Origin: Haliclona indistincta
Taxonomy: Eukaryota > Porifera > Demospongiae > Haplosclerida > Chalinidae
NCBI GenBank assembly: GCA_964017065.1
Contig: OZ024783.1
Coordinates: forward strand, 10,057,367-10,121,366
Direction of reading: 5' to 3'
Length of the DNA: 64,000 nucleotides
Under the pieces are notes generated by a model. The model was given only the letters and a program-made list of their open reading frames with translations, was not told where the DNA came from and ran no database searches. This document shows, piece by piece, positions 10,782 to 21,243 of the stretch (positions within the stretch are counted from its first letter, which is position 1; the number at the start of each line of letters is the position of its first letter). A program made the translations under genes and the position numbers.

Positions 10782-11666
10782 ATGAAGGTGGCTGGGCAGA
10801 CCTATAGCTACTACTTCACAAGAGAGTTCTTGCCGCCACTGATCTTTTTCATCTTGTGTATGATATTATCACTCATTCTTATTCCGGTACAACTTATGCT
10901 CAAACAAAGCCCTAAAGTAAAACGCCATTGCATCACTCAGTTCTTGCTAGAGCATGTTTTTAACACGACACTGAATAAACACACTGATAGATCTGGGCAG
11001 AAGGTCTATACCATACTGAACTACGTAGTTCCAGACAGGTACAAAATCTTCATGTTGGCTATGGTACTCTCTGTGATAGGATATACGGGAGTAGTGTTTT
11101 GGGATTCCTTCTTTTTTGAAAAATCACACATCTGCAGCACTGATCCCGCCCTGGCTTGCTTTCCAAAAAATCCTAATATGATCACTCCACGACTGGACTG
11201 CTCTAACACAAGCTATTTGGAAGACAACAACATCACCTCCATCATCTGCTACAGGCATGCGTTCAGACTAAGCACAGCCACTGGGTCTGCTCTTGGTTTA
11301 GTAGCAAGCTACGCTTTGTATATTACTATCATCAGTTTGCTTATTCTTAAAGTGTCTAATGGTAGTGGATGGAACAAGCATCGTGCAGTGCTCACTGTAG
11401 CTATACAGATCACTATAGTTACAGTAACAGTAAGCGTGTCCATTGTTATATATTATTATATAACCACAATATATTACACATATGAAAAGCAAGTAATTCT
11501 GATAATAACAAATGGATTTTTGACTTTTACAATAGCATATAACATTGTGCTCTTTCCATGGTGGTCCTTTAATAAATTAAAAGATGACGAAAATTACAAC
11601 AAAGAGGATGACACAGAAAAAAATGGAGACTATAGAAAAATAACAGGAACATCAATACCAATATGA
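10782..11666 (+). CDS. 5-TM family member, main type (intact)
   Basis: Intact 294-codon gene. I chose ATG 10782 because the upstream extension of the frame has no ATG, and GACAATGAAGGT matches the start context of the copy at 25713. N-terminal GQTYSYYFTREFLPP precedes span 1 (about 18-38). The loop KQSPKVKRHC...LNKHTDRSGQKVYTILNY is basic, hence cytoplasmic. Span 2 ends VVFWDSFFFEKS. The extracellular loop has CSTDPALACFP...RLDCS...SIICYR, with glycosylation sites NTS and NITS. Spans 3, 4 and 5 follow (about 166-195, 205-230, 240-268), ending LFPWWSF. The tail is acidic and ends YRKITGTSIPI. The TM4-TM5 loop (YYYITTIYYTYEKQ) is unlike that of its neighbours. A TAC trinucleotide run lies just upstream of the ATG. 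Confidence 0.85.
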   Translation: MKVAGQTYSYYFTREFLPPLIFFILCMILSLILIPVQLMLKQSPKVKRHCITQFLLEHVFNTTLNKHTDRSGQKVYTILNYVVPDRYKIFMLAMVLSVIGYTGVVFWDSFFFEKSHICSTDPALACFPKNPNMITPRLDCSNTSYLEDNNITSIICYRHAFRLSTATGSALGLVASYALYITIISLLILKVSNGSGWNKHRAVLTVAIQITIVTVTVSVSIVIYYYITTIYYTYEKQVILIITNGFLTFTIAYNIVLFPWWSFNKLKDDENYNKEDDTEKNGDYRKITGTSIPI

Positions 11667-12491
11667 GTCAGAAAACATGCATGTGGTATGATATGAAGGA
11701 ACAAACGACATGAGACATATAACTTCAATTCATTGTGTCTACATTTACATTCATGTTCTATGTTATTGCTGATCTGTGTTATGTTACAATTTATCAATAC
11801 ACATGTTTGCACTTTGCTAATAAAAAAATTAGACTGGGTTTTATTACTAACACTTAATTCTTAGTTTTGAGAATTATTTAAACCATCGCTACCATTCTTA
11901 ACGAAAGACTAAAAGTGTAAGAATGACCTAGCCAGGCAAGCCTGGTGACTAAATACATTTGTGTACTCAGCAAAAGCAAGTATCACATGCATAGCGTCTA
12001 AAAACTATAGTTAGATTCCCAGTGATGCAGTGTGTAAGGGCACAGACGTATACTGTTCAACATTGTTGAAATCTGTAAAAAGATTTTTTTTGATGAACAG
12101 CTAGCACAAGGCTATAGTAGTGTAACACATCATGAATGCAACAGTATGCAGTGAGTAGTGCATCCAGCTCAGCAGTGAAGTCAGCTGTTTGCACAATGAA
12201 TGACGTTGGCAAATTTTATACAAAAATCCTCAAATAACTATCAACAGAATATACAAAAAGTACCGTACAGCTCCAATTTTCAAAATTTTGGGCTAAGACA
12301 AATTATACATGATGCGGGCGCATAATTGTACTTGTGTGTGTGTTACAGTGTTGAATTTGAGTTCTCCTCATGTGCAAATGGTAGAGGAGACGACGTAGAT
12401 GTTGAAAGTACCGATAGATCTGTAGCTGTACAGTACATAAACTTCAATGTACAAGTGCTATACACTTCATCTGGTCACGAGTGCCTACACC
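11667..12491. other. Gene-free stretch
   Basis: I see no gene or clear element between this gene's stop and the next promoter-like block. Confidence 0.5.
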
Positions 12492-12548
12492 AACTATGTC
12501 TTAATGTTATGTAACTCGTTTTTCACTAGCAGTTTATTCTGAAAGTAA
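12492..12548 (+). promoter_or_regulatory. Conserved promoter-like block, copy 3, separated from its gene by two insertions
   Basis: AACTATGTCTTAATGTTATG, AACTCGTTTTTCACTAGCAG and TTTATTCTGAAAG. The next gene starts at 14912, about 2.36 kb away. Two adjacent inverted-repeat elements (12573-13370 and 13369-14830) account for almost all of the extra distance. In the related gene at 22763 the same block is about 115 bases from the ATG. Confidence 0.6.
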
Positions 12549-12572
12549 CGTGAGATTAGAGGAAAGCTTAAA

Positions 12573-13370
12573 TATATATGTTACGGATCGATTTACAACC
12601 GTTGGCCCGTTTTAAAGCCGGCCGGCCTGTTTCAAAGCCGGCTAGCCCGTTTTAAAGCCGGCCAGCAATTTAACTGCGCGATATACGCAGTAGTGTATCT
12701 GCGCGATAGACGATCAAGCGTATGGATATGCCCTGCCACATGTTGTCGATGCAGCTGAGTGAGTACTGTTAGATCGTTACACGTAGCTAGACTAGTATAG
12801 AGTTCTCACTGCTAGCGACGATCCGTGATGGAAGATTCGTTCAACTCGTTCTTGACCGAACGCTTTCTTCCTGACGCCAAATTGAGGAGTCATTCGTGCT
12901 GGAAAGAAGTATTCATGTACTAATCTTTGTGTACCAAACATTTTCTTACACTGCAGGTGATGACTCTTGCACTAATGAGGAAGAATCCCAACACAAATTC
13001 ACAAGCACTGTAGTCTTTAAACTCATTGTACCTAGCATGCATCATACGTTAAAAATTAACATAAAGTTGACAAAGAAAGCACGGTGGTGCACCATGGCTG
13101 TGCAAAGATGTACACTGCCGTAGAGTAAGCATGCAGAGCATAGATGTGCCAGAGAGCCTATGGAACTAGCTAGAACGTCACGTCTATACAATAAGTACAT
13201 TAACAATGTATGCTAAATTGCTAATGTATCATGCCGCGGTTTTAAAACGGGCTGACGCACTAACGTCGTTTTAAATCGGGCCAGCCGGATTTAAAACGGG
13301 CCAGCCCATTTCAAAGCCGGCGGCCCGTTTTAAAACGGTCCGGGTTGCAAAATGGTCCGTAACATATATA
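12573..13370. mobile_element. Inverted-repeat element with tandem subterminal repeats
   Basis: Starts TATATATGTTACGGATCG and ends GGTCCGTAACATATATA. Both ends contain arrays of a roughly 22-base unit of the form CCCGTTTTAAAGCCGGCC (three copies left at 12605-12660, about five right at 13240-13340, inverted). The middle is unremarkable and has no convincing gene. Repeated subterminal units of this sort often bind a transposase. Non-autonomous. Confidence 0.7.
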
Positions 13371-14830
13371 GAGTAATTGATCAAACTTCGTCCGGTATCA
13401 ATAATCGGCAATCCGTATGCCGAGAGAAAAAGGACTTTCCAGTTAGCGACTGTATGTTTCAAGAGCTGTTCATGTCCCTATAAAGTAGTGATAATTATAA
13501 GCGCTGATCTTTCTCAGAGACGGAACTGTGATACAAAGGAAGACGCTGACGAATAGTATCAATCTTCGTCATACTGGGACTTAACTCCGTCTTTGTGATT
13601 TATTGCTAAGCCGCAGCTGGCGCTGCTAACAAAAACACTTGCATGCAACTCCCACTAGTTAGCTCTACAAGGAAGCACAACGGCGCCAAACTACAAGCGT
13701 CCTCTTTCCTGTAAGGCATGACGAATTTACGAACGAAAATTGCTGACTATGCAATTAATAACTATTATGTTTTATGTCAAATAATTTTTTATTAGAGAGA
13801 GGATTATAATTTTTAATGATTGAGGATTTGAAAGTGCTGAATAATAATTATTTCAGATCTTCCTGTTGACAACTGTAAAAAAATCAATAAAAATAATTGT
13901 AATTTCATTATTATGTACCTCCTCTTATTAACTTGCTCTTGTACAGTTTTAGATTTGAATCTGCATGTGTTTACAAGTACATGTATCAAGTTATATTTTG
14001 GTTAACAATTTCAACATACCAACAGGAGGTTTCAATTTCTGAGCCGGTACGTGTAACACCAACAGAGCTGTCTGAATCTGACAAGCACATGTCAAAGGTT
14101 AACAATTTCAACATACCAATAGAAGAAATCTTTGACTTCACTCCTCACTGAGTACGTGTAACACCACTAGAGCTGTCTGAGTCTGACAAACACATATCAC
14201 ATGATATTTTGGTTAACAATTATTGTCAAGAAGTCTTCGACTTCATTCCTCGCTGAGTGTGTGTAACACCACGAGAGGTACATAAGAGGAGGTACATAAT
14301 AATGAAATTATCCTCAAACAATCATGTTTATTGATTTGTTATAGTTGTCAATAGGAGGATCTGAACTATTGTTCGACACTTTCAAATCCTAAAAATTATA
14401 ATCCTCTCACTAATATTTTTGACATAAAACTTAATTTTATTAATTGCATAGTCAGCAATTTCCGTTCGTAAATTCGTCATGCCTTACAGGAAAGAGGACG
14501 CTTTGCAGTTTGGCGCCGTTGTGCTTCCTTGTAGAGCTAACTAGTGGGAGTTGCATGCAAGTGTTTTTGTTAGCAGCGCCAGCTGCGGCTTAGCAATAAA
14601 TCACAAAGACGGAGTTAAGTCCCTGTATGACGAAGATTGATACTATTCGTCAGCGTCTTCCTTTGTATCACAGTTCCGTCTCTGGGAAAGATCAGCGCTT
14701 ATAATTATCACTACTTTATAGGGACATGAACAGCTCTTGAAACATACAGTCGCTAACTGGAAAGTCCTTTTTCTCTCGGTATATGGATTGCCGATTATTG
14801 ATACCGGACGAAGTTTGATCAATTACTCTA
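13369..14830. mobile_element. Large foldback element with 550-base inverted arms
   Basis: The left arm 13369-13928 and right arm 14284-14830 are inverted copies over about 550 bases with few differences. Both carry, for example, GGCATGACGAATTTACGAAC or its complement, and both end AGAGTAATTGATCAAACTTC or its complement. The spacer of about 355 bases contains direct repeats of GTGTAACACCA...AGAGCTGTCTGA and of GGTTAACAATT. One spacer frame reads through VSISEPVRVTPTELSESDKH to a stop at 14151; I cannot assign it. The element ends about 80 bases before the ATG of the next gene. Confidence 0.8.
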
Positions 14831-14911
14831 AACAACTAAGTGAACAGTAGTTACAATAATTCAGCGAAAGTGATTGAGACTTGTGTATCCACTAAGAAAT
14901 TTTCCATCACT

Positions 14912-15823
14912 ATGAAAAAGCCAATGGACGTAACAGGACAAACCTACAGCTATTACTGCACAATAGAATTTTTGCCGCCAATGATCTTCTTTGTTCTGTG
15001 CATGGTAGCATCGCTCCTTCTTATTCCGGTACAATTTTTGCTCAAACAAAGCCCTAAATTAAAACGCTATTTAAAAACCCAATTCTTGATAAAGCAAGTC
15101 TTTAGCATAATGCTGAATAAACAAACGGACAGAAATGGAAAACAGATCAGCACTATACTGAACTACCAAGTTTCTGACAGATACAAGGTCATGATGTTGG
15201 CTATAGCAATTTGTCTGTTAGGAGTTGGAGGAGTTTCGTTTTGGAATACTTATCTATTCGAAGGATCATACATTTGCAACACTGATCCGGAACTGGCTTG
15301 CTTTCCCTCGTTTTCTAATAAGACTACTCTACGTTTGGACTGCTCTGACACAAGCTATTTGAGAGACAACAACATCACCTCCATCATCTGCTACAGGTTT
15401 GTGTACAGACTAGATTCAGCCACAGGAGCTGCACTCGGTATAATAGCATTCGATGCCCTATTCGTCATCATCATCACACTGCTACTTCTCAAAGTGTCTA
15501 ACAGAAGTGAATGGACCAAGTGTCGTGCAGCCCTCACTGTAGCTACACAGATCACTATAGTAGCAATGTTACCAGTGACCATGGCCACTATATATCACAT
15601 TATTCCATTACCAACATCTACTACTATTGAAAAACAACTGATTAAGTACATGGCAAATGGGTCTCTGTCTTATACAATAGTATATAACACTGTGCTCTTT
15701 CCGTGGTGGTCTTTTAAGAAAATAAAAGACGAAGACAACAACGACAGGGAGAATGGGAAAGAAAAAGATGAAGAGAACAATGGAGGATATAGAAGAGTAA
15801 AAGGAACATTGATATTAATATGA
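14912..15823 (+). CDS. 5-TM family member, main type (intact)
   Basis: Intact 303-codon gene. Start ATG 14912 (MKKPMDVTGQTYSYY); a second in-frame ATG at 14924 aligns with the start used by most relatives. Loop 1 is basic (KQSPKLKRYLKTQFLIKQVF). Span 2 ends VSFWNTYLFEGS. The extracellular loop has CNTDPELACFP...RLDCSDTSYLRDNNITSIICYR. Span 3 follows (LDSATGAALGIIAFDALF). The TM4-TM5 loop is HIIPLPTSTTIEKQ. Span 5 ends LFPWWSF, and the tail is strongly charged, ending YRRVKGTLILI instead of RGTSIPI. Its promoter-like block is displaced by the two elements upstream, so expression may be altered. A broken copy lies at 46029-47882. Confidence 0.85.
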   Translation: MKKPMDVTGQTYSYYCTIEFLPPMIFFVLCMVASLLLIPVQFLLKQSPKLKRYLKTQFLIKQVFSIMLNKQTDRNGKQISTILNYQVSDRYKVMMLAIAICLLGVGGVSFWNTYLFEGSYICNTDPELACFPSFSNKTTLRLDCSDTSYLRDNNITSIICYRFVYRLDSATGAALGIIAFDALFVIIITLLLLKVSNRSEWTKCRAALTVATQITIVAMLPVTMATIYHIIPLPTSTTIEKQLIKYMANGSLSYTIVYNTVLFPWWSFKKIKDEDNNDRENGKEKDEENNGGYRRVKGTLILI

Positions 15824-16479
15824 GTCAAGAGAAATCCTACAAGAGATATAATTAGATTAGTTAATATCTTGTGTTCATGTTTGTCAGTGTTCATTATTAA
15901 AGTTTGTAGTAATTTTAATTATACCACGTCTAGCTGAATAGGATAAAGCGCTTGTACTAAAGCTGCAGCTATCAACAAGTTCATAAATACTGTTCTACCA
16001 AACTTACTGACACAGATACTGATTCAAAACTACGTACAAGTATCAGAATCTGTGATAGTTTAAATAGAGTGTATCCATCTAAATTTAAAAATACATTACT
16101 CAAAATAGCAAATGCACAATACATTAAAATTGCAAAGTACAGAGAATAGTAAAAATGACAATTTTTCGTTCTACAACCAAAAAAAAAAACGATCACAAAC
16201 CGCTGTCTTTCTCTGACCGGTACACTAGCTAACATGATCATGTCTGCATCGTAGCATCAACTCAATATGAGCTGGTTAGTTGTGTTTGTGGGCAAAGTCA
16301 ATCTTGTGAAATGCTCAGATAACTCATGTTGTGCTGTATTATTGCAAATTTAACGTCATGCTCATGAATGGGGTACAAAAATTAAACTGGCTTTGATGTC
16401 ACTCACGTACTGCCCTCTATTGTATGCATGTGAGTATGCACGTGAGCTCCCTATTTCATCTGGTCATGAGTTCATGCAG

Positions 16480-16545
16480 TAACTATGTCATAATGTTATG
16501 CAACTTGTTTTACATCAACAGTTATTCTTTATACTGAAAGTGACT
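16480..16545 (+). promoter_or_regulatory. Conserved promoter-like block, copy 4a (upstream duplicate)
   Basis: AACTATGTCATAATGTTATG, CAACTTGTTTTACATCAACAG and TTCTTTATACTGAAAGTGAC. It belongs to the first tandem copy and is not followed directly by a gene. Confidence 0.6.
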
Positions 16546-17133
16546 TATGTCACTGTAAAATGCCAAAATTATCACAGAAACCACAGGATGGTGTGTATAG
16601 GAAGAGGTGAAATCAACAATAAAGTTAGTTACAAATAGTCAAACTGCCATACTGCACTGAAAGTTCAGAATCTGTGATAGTTTAAATAGAATGTATCCAT
16701 CTAACAATAATGCATTACTCAAAATAGCAAATGCACAATACATTAAAATTGCAAAGTACAGAAGATAGCAAAAATGAATTTTTTTCGTTCTACGACCAAC
16801 AAAATAATCACACAATAACACTGTGCATGCAGTGATGCAATAGTTCTCAACAGCCAAAACTCTGTCTTTCTCTGACCGGTACACTAGCTGACACGATCAT
16901 GTCTGCATTGCACTACAGCAGCAATTCAATATGAGCTGGTTAGTTGCAAAGTCAATCTTGTGAAATGCTCAGATAACTCATGTTGTGCTGTATTATTGAA
17001 AATTTAACGTCATGCTCATGAATGGGGTACAAAGATTAAACTGTTTGTGATGACACTCACGTACTGCCCTCTATTGTATGAATGTGAGTATGCACGTGAG
17101 CTGCCTATTTCATCTGGTCATGAGTTCATGCAG

Positions 17134-17200
17134 TAACTATGTCATAATGTTATGCAACTTGTTTTACATCAACAGTTATTCTTTATACTGAAAGTGACTT
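17134..17200 (+). promoter_or_regulatory. Conserved promoter-like block, copy 4b
   Basis: This is the clearest example of the block. It has AACTATGTCATAATGTTATG, CAACTTGTTTTACATCAACAG and TTCTTTATACTGAAAGTGAC, with TTTATACTGAAAG about 145 bases before ATG 17331. A TATA-like element at this distance fits a core promoter with a 5' leader of about 110 bases. Confidence 0.65.
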
Positions 17201-17330
17201 ATGTCACTGTAAATTATCACAGAAACTACAGGATGGTGTGTTTAGGAACAGGTGAAATCAACAATAAAGTCAGTTACAAAATAGTCAAACTGCCATACTG
17301 TACTGAAAAACGCGTTGTTTGCAAAGGACA

Positions 17331-18215
17331 ATGGAGATAAGAGGACAGAACTATACCTTCTACTTCATACTAGAATACTTGCCGCCAATTATATTTTTTG
17401 TTTTGGGCACGGCACTATCACTCCTTCTTATTCCAGTACAACTTCTGCTCAATCGATCTCCTAAGCTTAAAAGGTATGTCAAGACTCAATTATTGATAAA
17501 GCATATTTTCAGCACAATGCTGAATAATTACATCGATAAGTCTGGGAAACAAATCTGCACTATATTGAACTACAAAGTTCCAGAGAGGTACAAAGTCATG
17601 ATGTTGGCTATGATGTTTTCTATGACAGGAGCTGGAGGAATGATATTTTGGGATATTTGTGCATTTGACGATTCATACATTTGCAGCACTGATCCAGACC
17701 TAGCTTGCTTTCCTGCATATCCTAGTATAACCACTCCACGCTTGGACTGCTCCAACACAAGCTTTTTGGAAGACAACAACATTACCTCCGTCATCTGCTA
17801 CAGGCCTACGTTCAAACTAGGCCAAGCCACTGGAGGTGCACTTGGTACAATAGCAATGAATGTTCTCTACATTATGTTCATCACTGTGATCCTTCTTAAA
17901 GTGTCTAATGGAAGTGAATGGAACAAGCGTCGTGCAGTGCTCACTATAGCTATACAGATCACTATAGTAGTGATAACACTAGTCGTAACAGTTTCAATAT
18001 TTTTTCTTCCTGGTCCAAAAACCACAACTCTTGAAAAACGAATCATTCTTCTGATGCTAAATCTATCTTTTCACTATACAATATTGTATAGTACTGTGCT
18101 CTTTCCTTGGTGGTCTTTCAGTACAATAAATGACAAAGATGACAACAAGGAGAATGATAAAGAGGAAAGCAGTGCAGAGTATAGAAGAGTAAGAGGAACA
18201 TCAATACCAATATGA
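17331..18215 (+). CDS. 5-TM family member, main type (intact)
   Basis: Intact 294-codon gene from ATG 17331 (MEIRGQNYTFYFILEYLPP); the frame extends upstream only without ATG. It has a basic loop (NRSPKLKRYVKTQLLIKHIF), span 2 ending MIFWDICAFDDS, the extracellular loop CSTDPDLACFP...RLDCSNTSFLEDNNITSVICYR, spans 3-5 ending LFPWWSF, and tail EYRRVRGTSIPI. Compared with its block-2 copy at 58053, most of the gene is nearly unchanged. The stretch from the end of span 4 through the short extracellular loop into span 5 (SIFFLPGPKTTTLEKRIILL) differs heavily. This suggests gene conversion or diversifying selection there. Confidence 0.85.
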   Translation: MEIRGQNYTFYFILEYLPPIIFFVLGTALSLLLIPVQLLLNRSPKLKRYVKTQLLIKHIFSTMLNNYIDKSGKQICTILNYKVPERYKVMMLAMMFSMTGAGGMIFWDICAFDDSYICSTDPDLACFPAYPSITTPRLDCSNTSFLEDNNITSVICYRPTFKLGQATGGALGTIAMNVLYIMFITVILLKVSNGSEWNKRRAVLTIAIQITIVVITLVVTVSIFFLPGPKTTTLEKRIILLMLNLSFHYTILYSTVLFPWWSFSTINDKDDNKENDKEESSAEYRRVRGTSIPI

Positions 18216-18878
18216 GTCCGAGAAAATGCACAAAGTGTAGCAAAAGTGATACATACAGACTTCTGGTACATGTTACCCACATACCTGTACTTGATGTTTT
18301 TGTTGAAATAATTGTGTACACTTCACTCATTGACTTCTTGCATGTTGCTGACATAATTATTGTAATTAAAAAAATTCTTTCGGTATAATTATTTTATTGT
18401 ATCACGTGATTCTGTCTGCCTCGTGCTATATTATAATCATATTTCAATCAGCTGAGCTGCCTTGTGGTGTACCCACTTGATATAACGCGCAATCTCAACA
18501 GTTTTATGACAAGATACGTATATAAAAAGTGGAATTTCAAGTAATATTATGATTATTAACTCTGTAAATGGCGATGTATTGAGGTAGCCAAGGTTCTGCT
18601 TGTAGATTTATCCTTTTATTAATGATAAATAAAAGTCATGGTTCTGAAACTGAAACGTACATTAAAAAGCCAAAATAGCAACCCACTATTGTTGTGGTGA
18701 TCTACTACTTACAGCTAATATAGAAAGCACGTCAATGTTACTTATTGCCCACAATGGTTCAAGAGGGTAATAGTAAACTATTCCATTTAGTTATGTATAG
18801 AGCTTGTGTTGTACACAAACCAGTATCAGTTCGACTCAAGCAATGCTAAATGATATTTGGGAAAACTTTCACTTTTAT

Positions 18879-20090
18879 TAGGGAGGCACGGTAGTGCCTC
18901 CCTATGTAGGGTTGAACGGAAAAACAAGATGGCGGCTACATACATGTATTAGCGTTCAAACGCTGATATTTCGCCAGGTGGTGAATTTATACGTTCAAGG
19001 AAACTTAGATCTGCTCTCTGGCGTTGCCCCATCTTACAGTAGCAAGGAGAGTGCTCTACACTGTTACTAAAGCGACGAACCTAGAAACGGCGAAAATCGA
19101 GTTTCGTCATCTTCGTTTTCTTCTTTCTTTCTTTCTTCTTCAGCGCGCCTAGCGCCTTTACGCGAGTATTGCCGAGACCAAAACACCCACGAACAGTCGT
19201 GAAATTCTCCTGGCAGGTGCCTTTTGAACTTTGTTTTTAGCGAAACGGCGATATGCATTCCGCGAGTTCTCGATCGTGATCCATTGTCAGCTAAGTGTTA
19301 GACGCCATTATTGTGATTGCGCAATACGCACGTGACCAAGCAGTGGTTTGCGCACGTGACCAAGCACTACCTTGAGTATCTCCGCTCCGTATGAATCACG
19401 GAGAACACATATCTGTCTGGAGTCTTCGAAGAACGGTAAGATCGTCTGAACGTATAGGATCACCATTCTGCGCTTGCCAGATAATTATAACCGCCGTTCA
19501 GATCTACAAACTAGTGTGGGCGGGGCTCGTATGCACTTCATGCATGCATGTATGCGTAGGCGAGCTGATATGTACAGCATAATAATTATTTTTAGCTATC
19601 AAGTTTAAAATTGTTAATAATAAAGAAAAGCCATCAACAACAGGAAAACTAAATCAATGGTGGAAACGGCTCAGTACGTTCATGATATTGAACTGCACTT
19701 CAATAAAAAGTAAAAAGGACACAAACAAGAAATTAAAAAGATTTCTATCGAAATCAAAAGGATGTAGGGTTGTGAAATCTACCACTGGTCCACAATGCAA
19801 TCTAACAAGGAACAAGCTTGGAATGGTAACATGATTGACTTGCTAACAGACCATAGATCCCTACATCAGTGGCTGCTGTGGTTGGCTATAGCTAGGTCAG
19901 CTAGTTGCTGTTGACACCTGACGTGCATTCCGCTTGTGACATCTTATATACAGCCACTGATGTAGGGATCTATGGTCTGTTAGCAAGTCAATATTCCAAG
20001 CTTGTTCCTTGTTAGATTGCATTGTGGACCAGTGGTAGATTTCACAACCCTACATCCTTTTGATTTCGATAGAAATCTTTTTAATTTCTT
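18879..20090 (-). mobile_element. Composite transposable element with hairpin end and foldback end
   Basis: The left end is a perfect hairpin, TAGGGAGGCAC-GGTA-GTGCCTCCCTA. A YY1-like motif CAAGATGGCGGC follows at about 18928. The body includes a GAAAGAA-rich tract, and on the - strand a frame of 63 codons with many Lys and Glu (19067-19258). The right end (19728-20090) is a 363-base foldback whose arms start AAGAAATTAAAAAGATTTC. The same element lies reversed at 46485-47735. The block-2 relative lacks it: at 59580-59600 the flanks run CACTTTTATATTCCATAC uninterrupted. It sits in the upstream region of the gene at 20348. No transposase gene seen. Confidence 0.8.
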
Positions 20091-20160
20091 ATTCCATACT
20101 ATTGTGCAATGGTTAATACTTTTATTGTACACAGTGAGTATGTGAATTGCTAGTTTGTAT

Positions 20161-20220
20161 CAACTAAGTCACAATGTTATAACTTGTTTATCATAGCAAT
20201 GTATTCTTTATACTGAAAGT
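20161..20220 (+). promoter_or_regulatory. Conserved promoter-like block, copy 5
   Basis: CAACTAAGTCACAATGTTAT, AACTTGTTTATCATAGCAATG and TTCTTTATACTGAAAGT, about 140 bases before ATG 20348. Confidence 0.6.
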
Positions 20221-20347
20221 ATTATACATCACAGTAAAATGTCAAAGAAAATGTACAGGAAGAGCTAAGTCAAACAATCAACAAACTGACAGTACAGCCA
20301 TACTGACAGCTAGCACTGAGAAAATATTTCGCTCCTCACAAAAGACA

Positions 20348-21243
20348 ATGGAGGCAACTGGACAGACCTACAGCTACTACTTCACTAGAGAGTTTTTGCC
20401 GCCATTAATCCTCTTTGCCTTGTACACAGCACTATCGCTCCTTCTTATTCCAGTACAACTTATGCTCAATCGATGTCCTAGACTTAAAAGGTATTTTAAG
20501 ACTCAATTTTTGATAAAGCAAATTTTCAACACTTTGTTGAATAAATCAACAGACAAGAATGGAAAAACGATTTACATTATAATGAAATACAGAGTTCCAG
20601 CGAGACACAAGGTCATGATGTTGGCTATGGCACTTTCTATGTTAGGAGCTGGAGGAGTGACATTTTGTGATATTTATCTATTTGAAGATTCATACATCTG
20701 CAGCACTGATCCAAATTTAGCTTGCTTTCCTGCATATCCTAACTTGACCACACCACGCTTGGACTGCTCTAACACAAGCTATTTGGAAGACAACAACATC
20801 ACCTCCATCATCTGCTACAGGCCTGTGTTCAAACTAGGCCAAGCCACTGGAGGTGCACTTGGTATAATAACAACGTATGTTCTCTACATTATGTTCATTA
20901 CTGTGCTCCTTCTTAAAGTGTCTAATGGAAGCAGATTTACCAAGCGTCGTGCAGTGCTCACTATAGCTATACAGATCACTATAGTAGTGATAACGCTAGT
21001 CACAGCTGGTTCAACATTATCTCTTCCAGCACCAATATCCTCTACTAATGAAAAACGAGTATTTTCATTCATGACATACGGATCCTTTTACTATAATATA
21101 TTGTACAGTACCGCGTGCTCTTTCCTTGGTGGTCTTTTAGAAAAATAAACGGCAAAGAAGATGACAACAAGGAGAATGACAAAGAAGATGATGACGGCAA
21201 TGGAGAGTATAGAAGAATAAGAAGAACATCAATACCGATATGA
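20348..21243 (+). pseudogene. 5-TM family member, main type, frameshifted before the tail
   Basis: Starts at ATG 20348 (MEATGQTYSYYFTREFLPP). It is normal through the basic loop, span 2 (VTFCDIYLFEDS), loop CSTDPNLACFP...RLDCSNTSYLEDNNITSIICYR, and spans 3 and 4. At 21111-21116 it reads ACCGCGTGCTC where the intact copy at 59851 has ACCGTGCTC. The two extra bases shift the frame in span 5, replace LFPWWSF and the tail, and stop translation at 21148 after 266 codons. The original frame continues downstream to the stop at 21241-21243. The loss of a conserved end suggests a pseudogene of recent date, or an assembly error. Confidence 0.75.

Larger units (their letters stand above)
16043..17307 (+). 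repeat. Tandem duplication of the upstream region of the gene at 17331
   Basis: Two consecutive copies, 16043-16664 and 16665-17307, each run from TCAGAATCTGTGATAG through the promoter-like block to CATACTG(C/T)ACTGAAA. The block-2 paralogue has a single copy (about 57370-58030). The unit therefore duplicated in block 1 after the segmental duplication, or one copy was lost in block 2. Confidence 0.8.
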
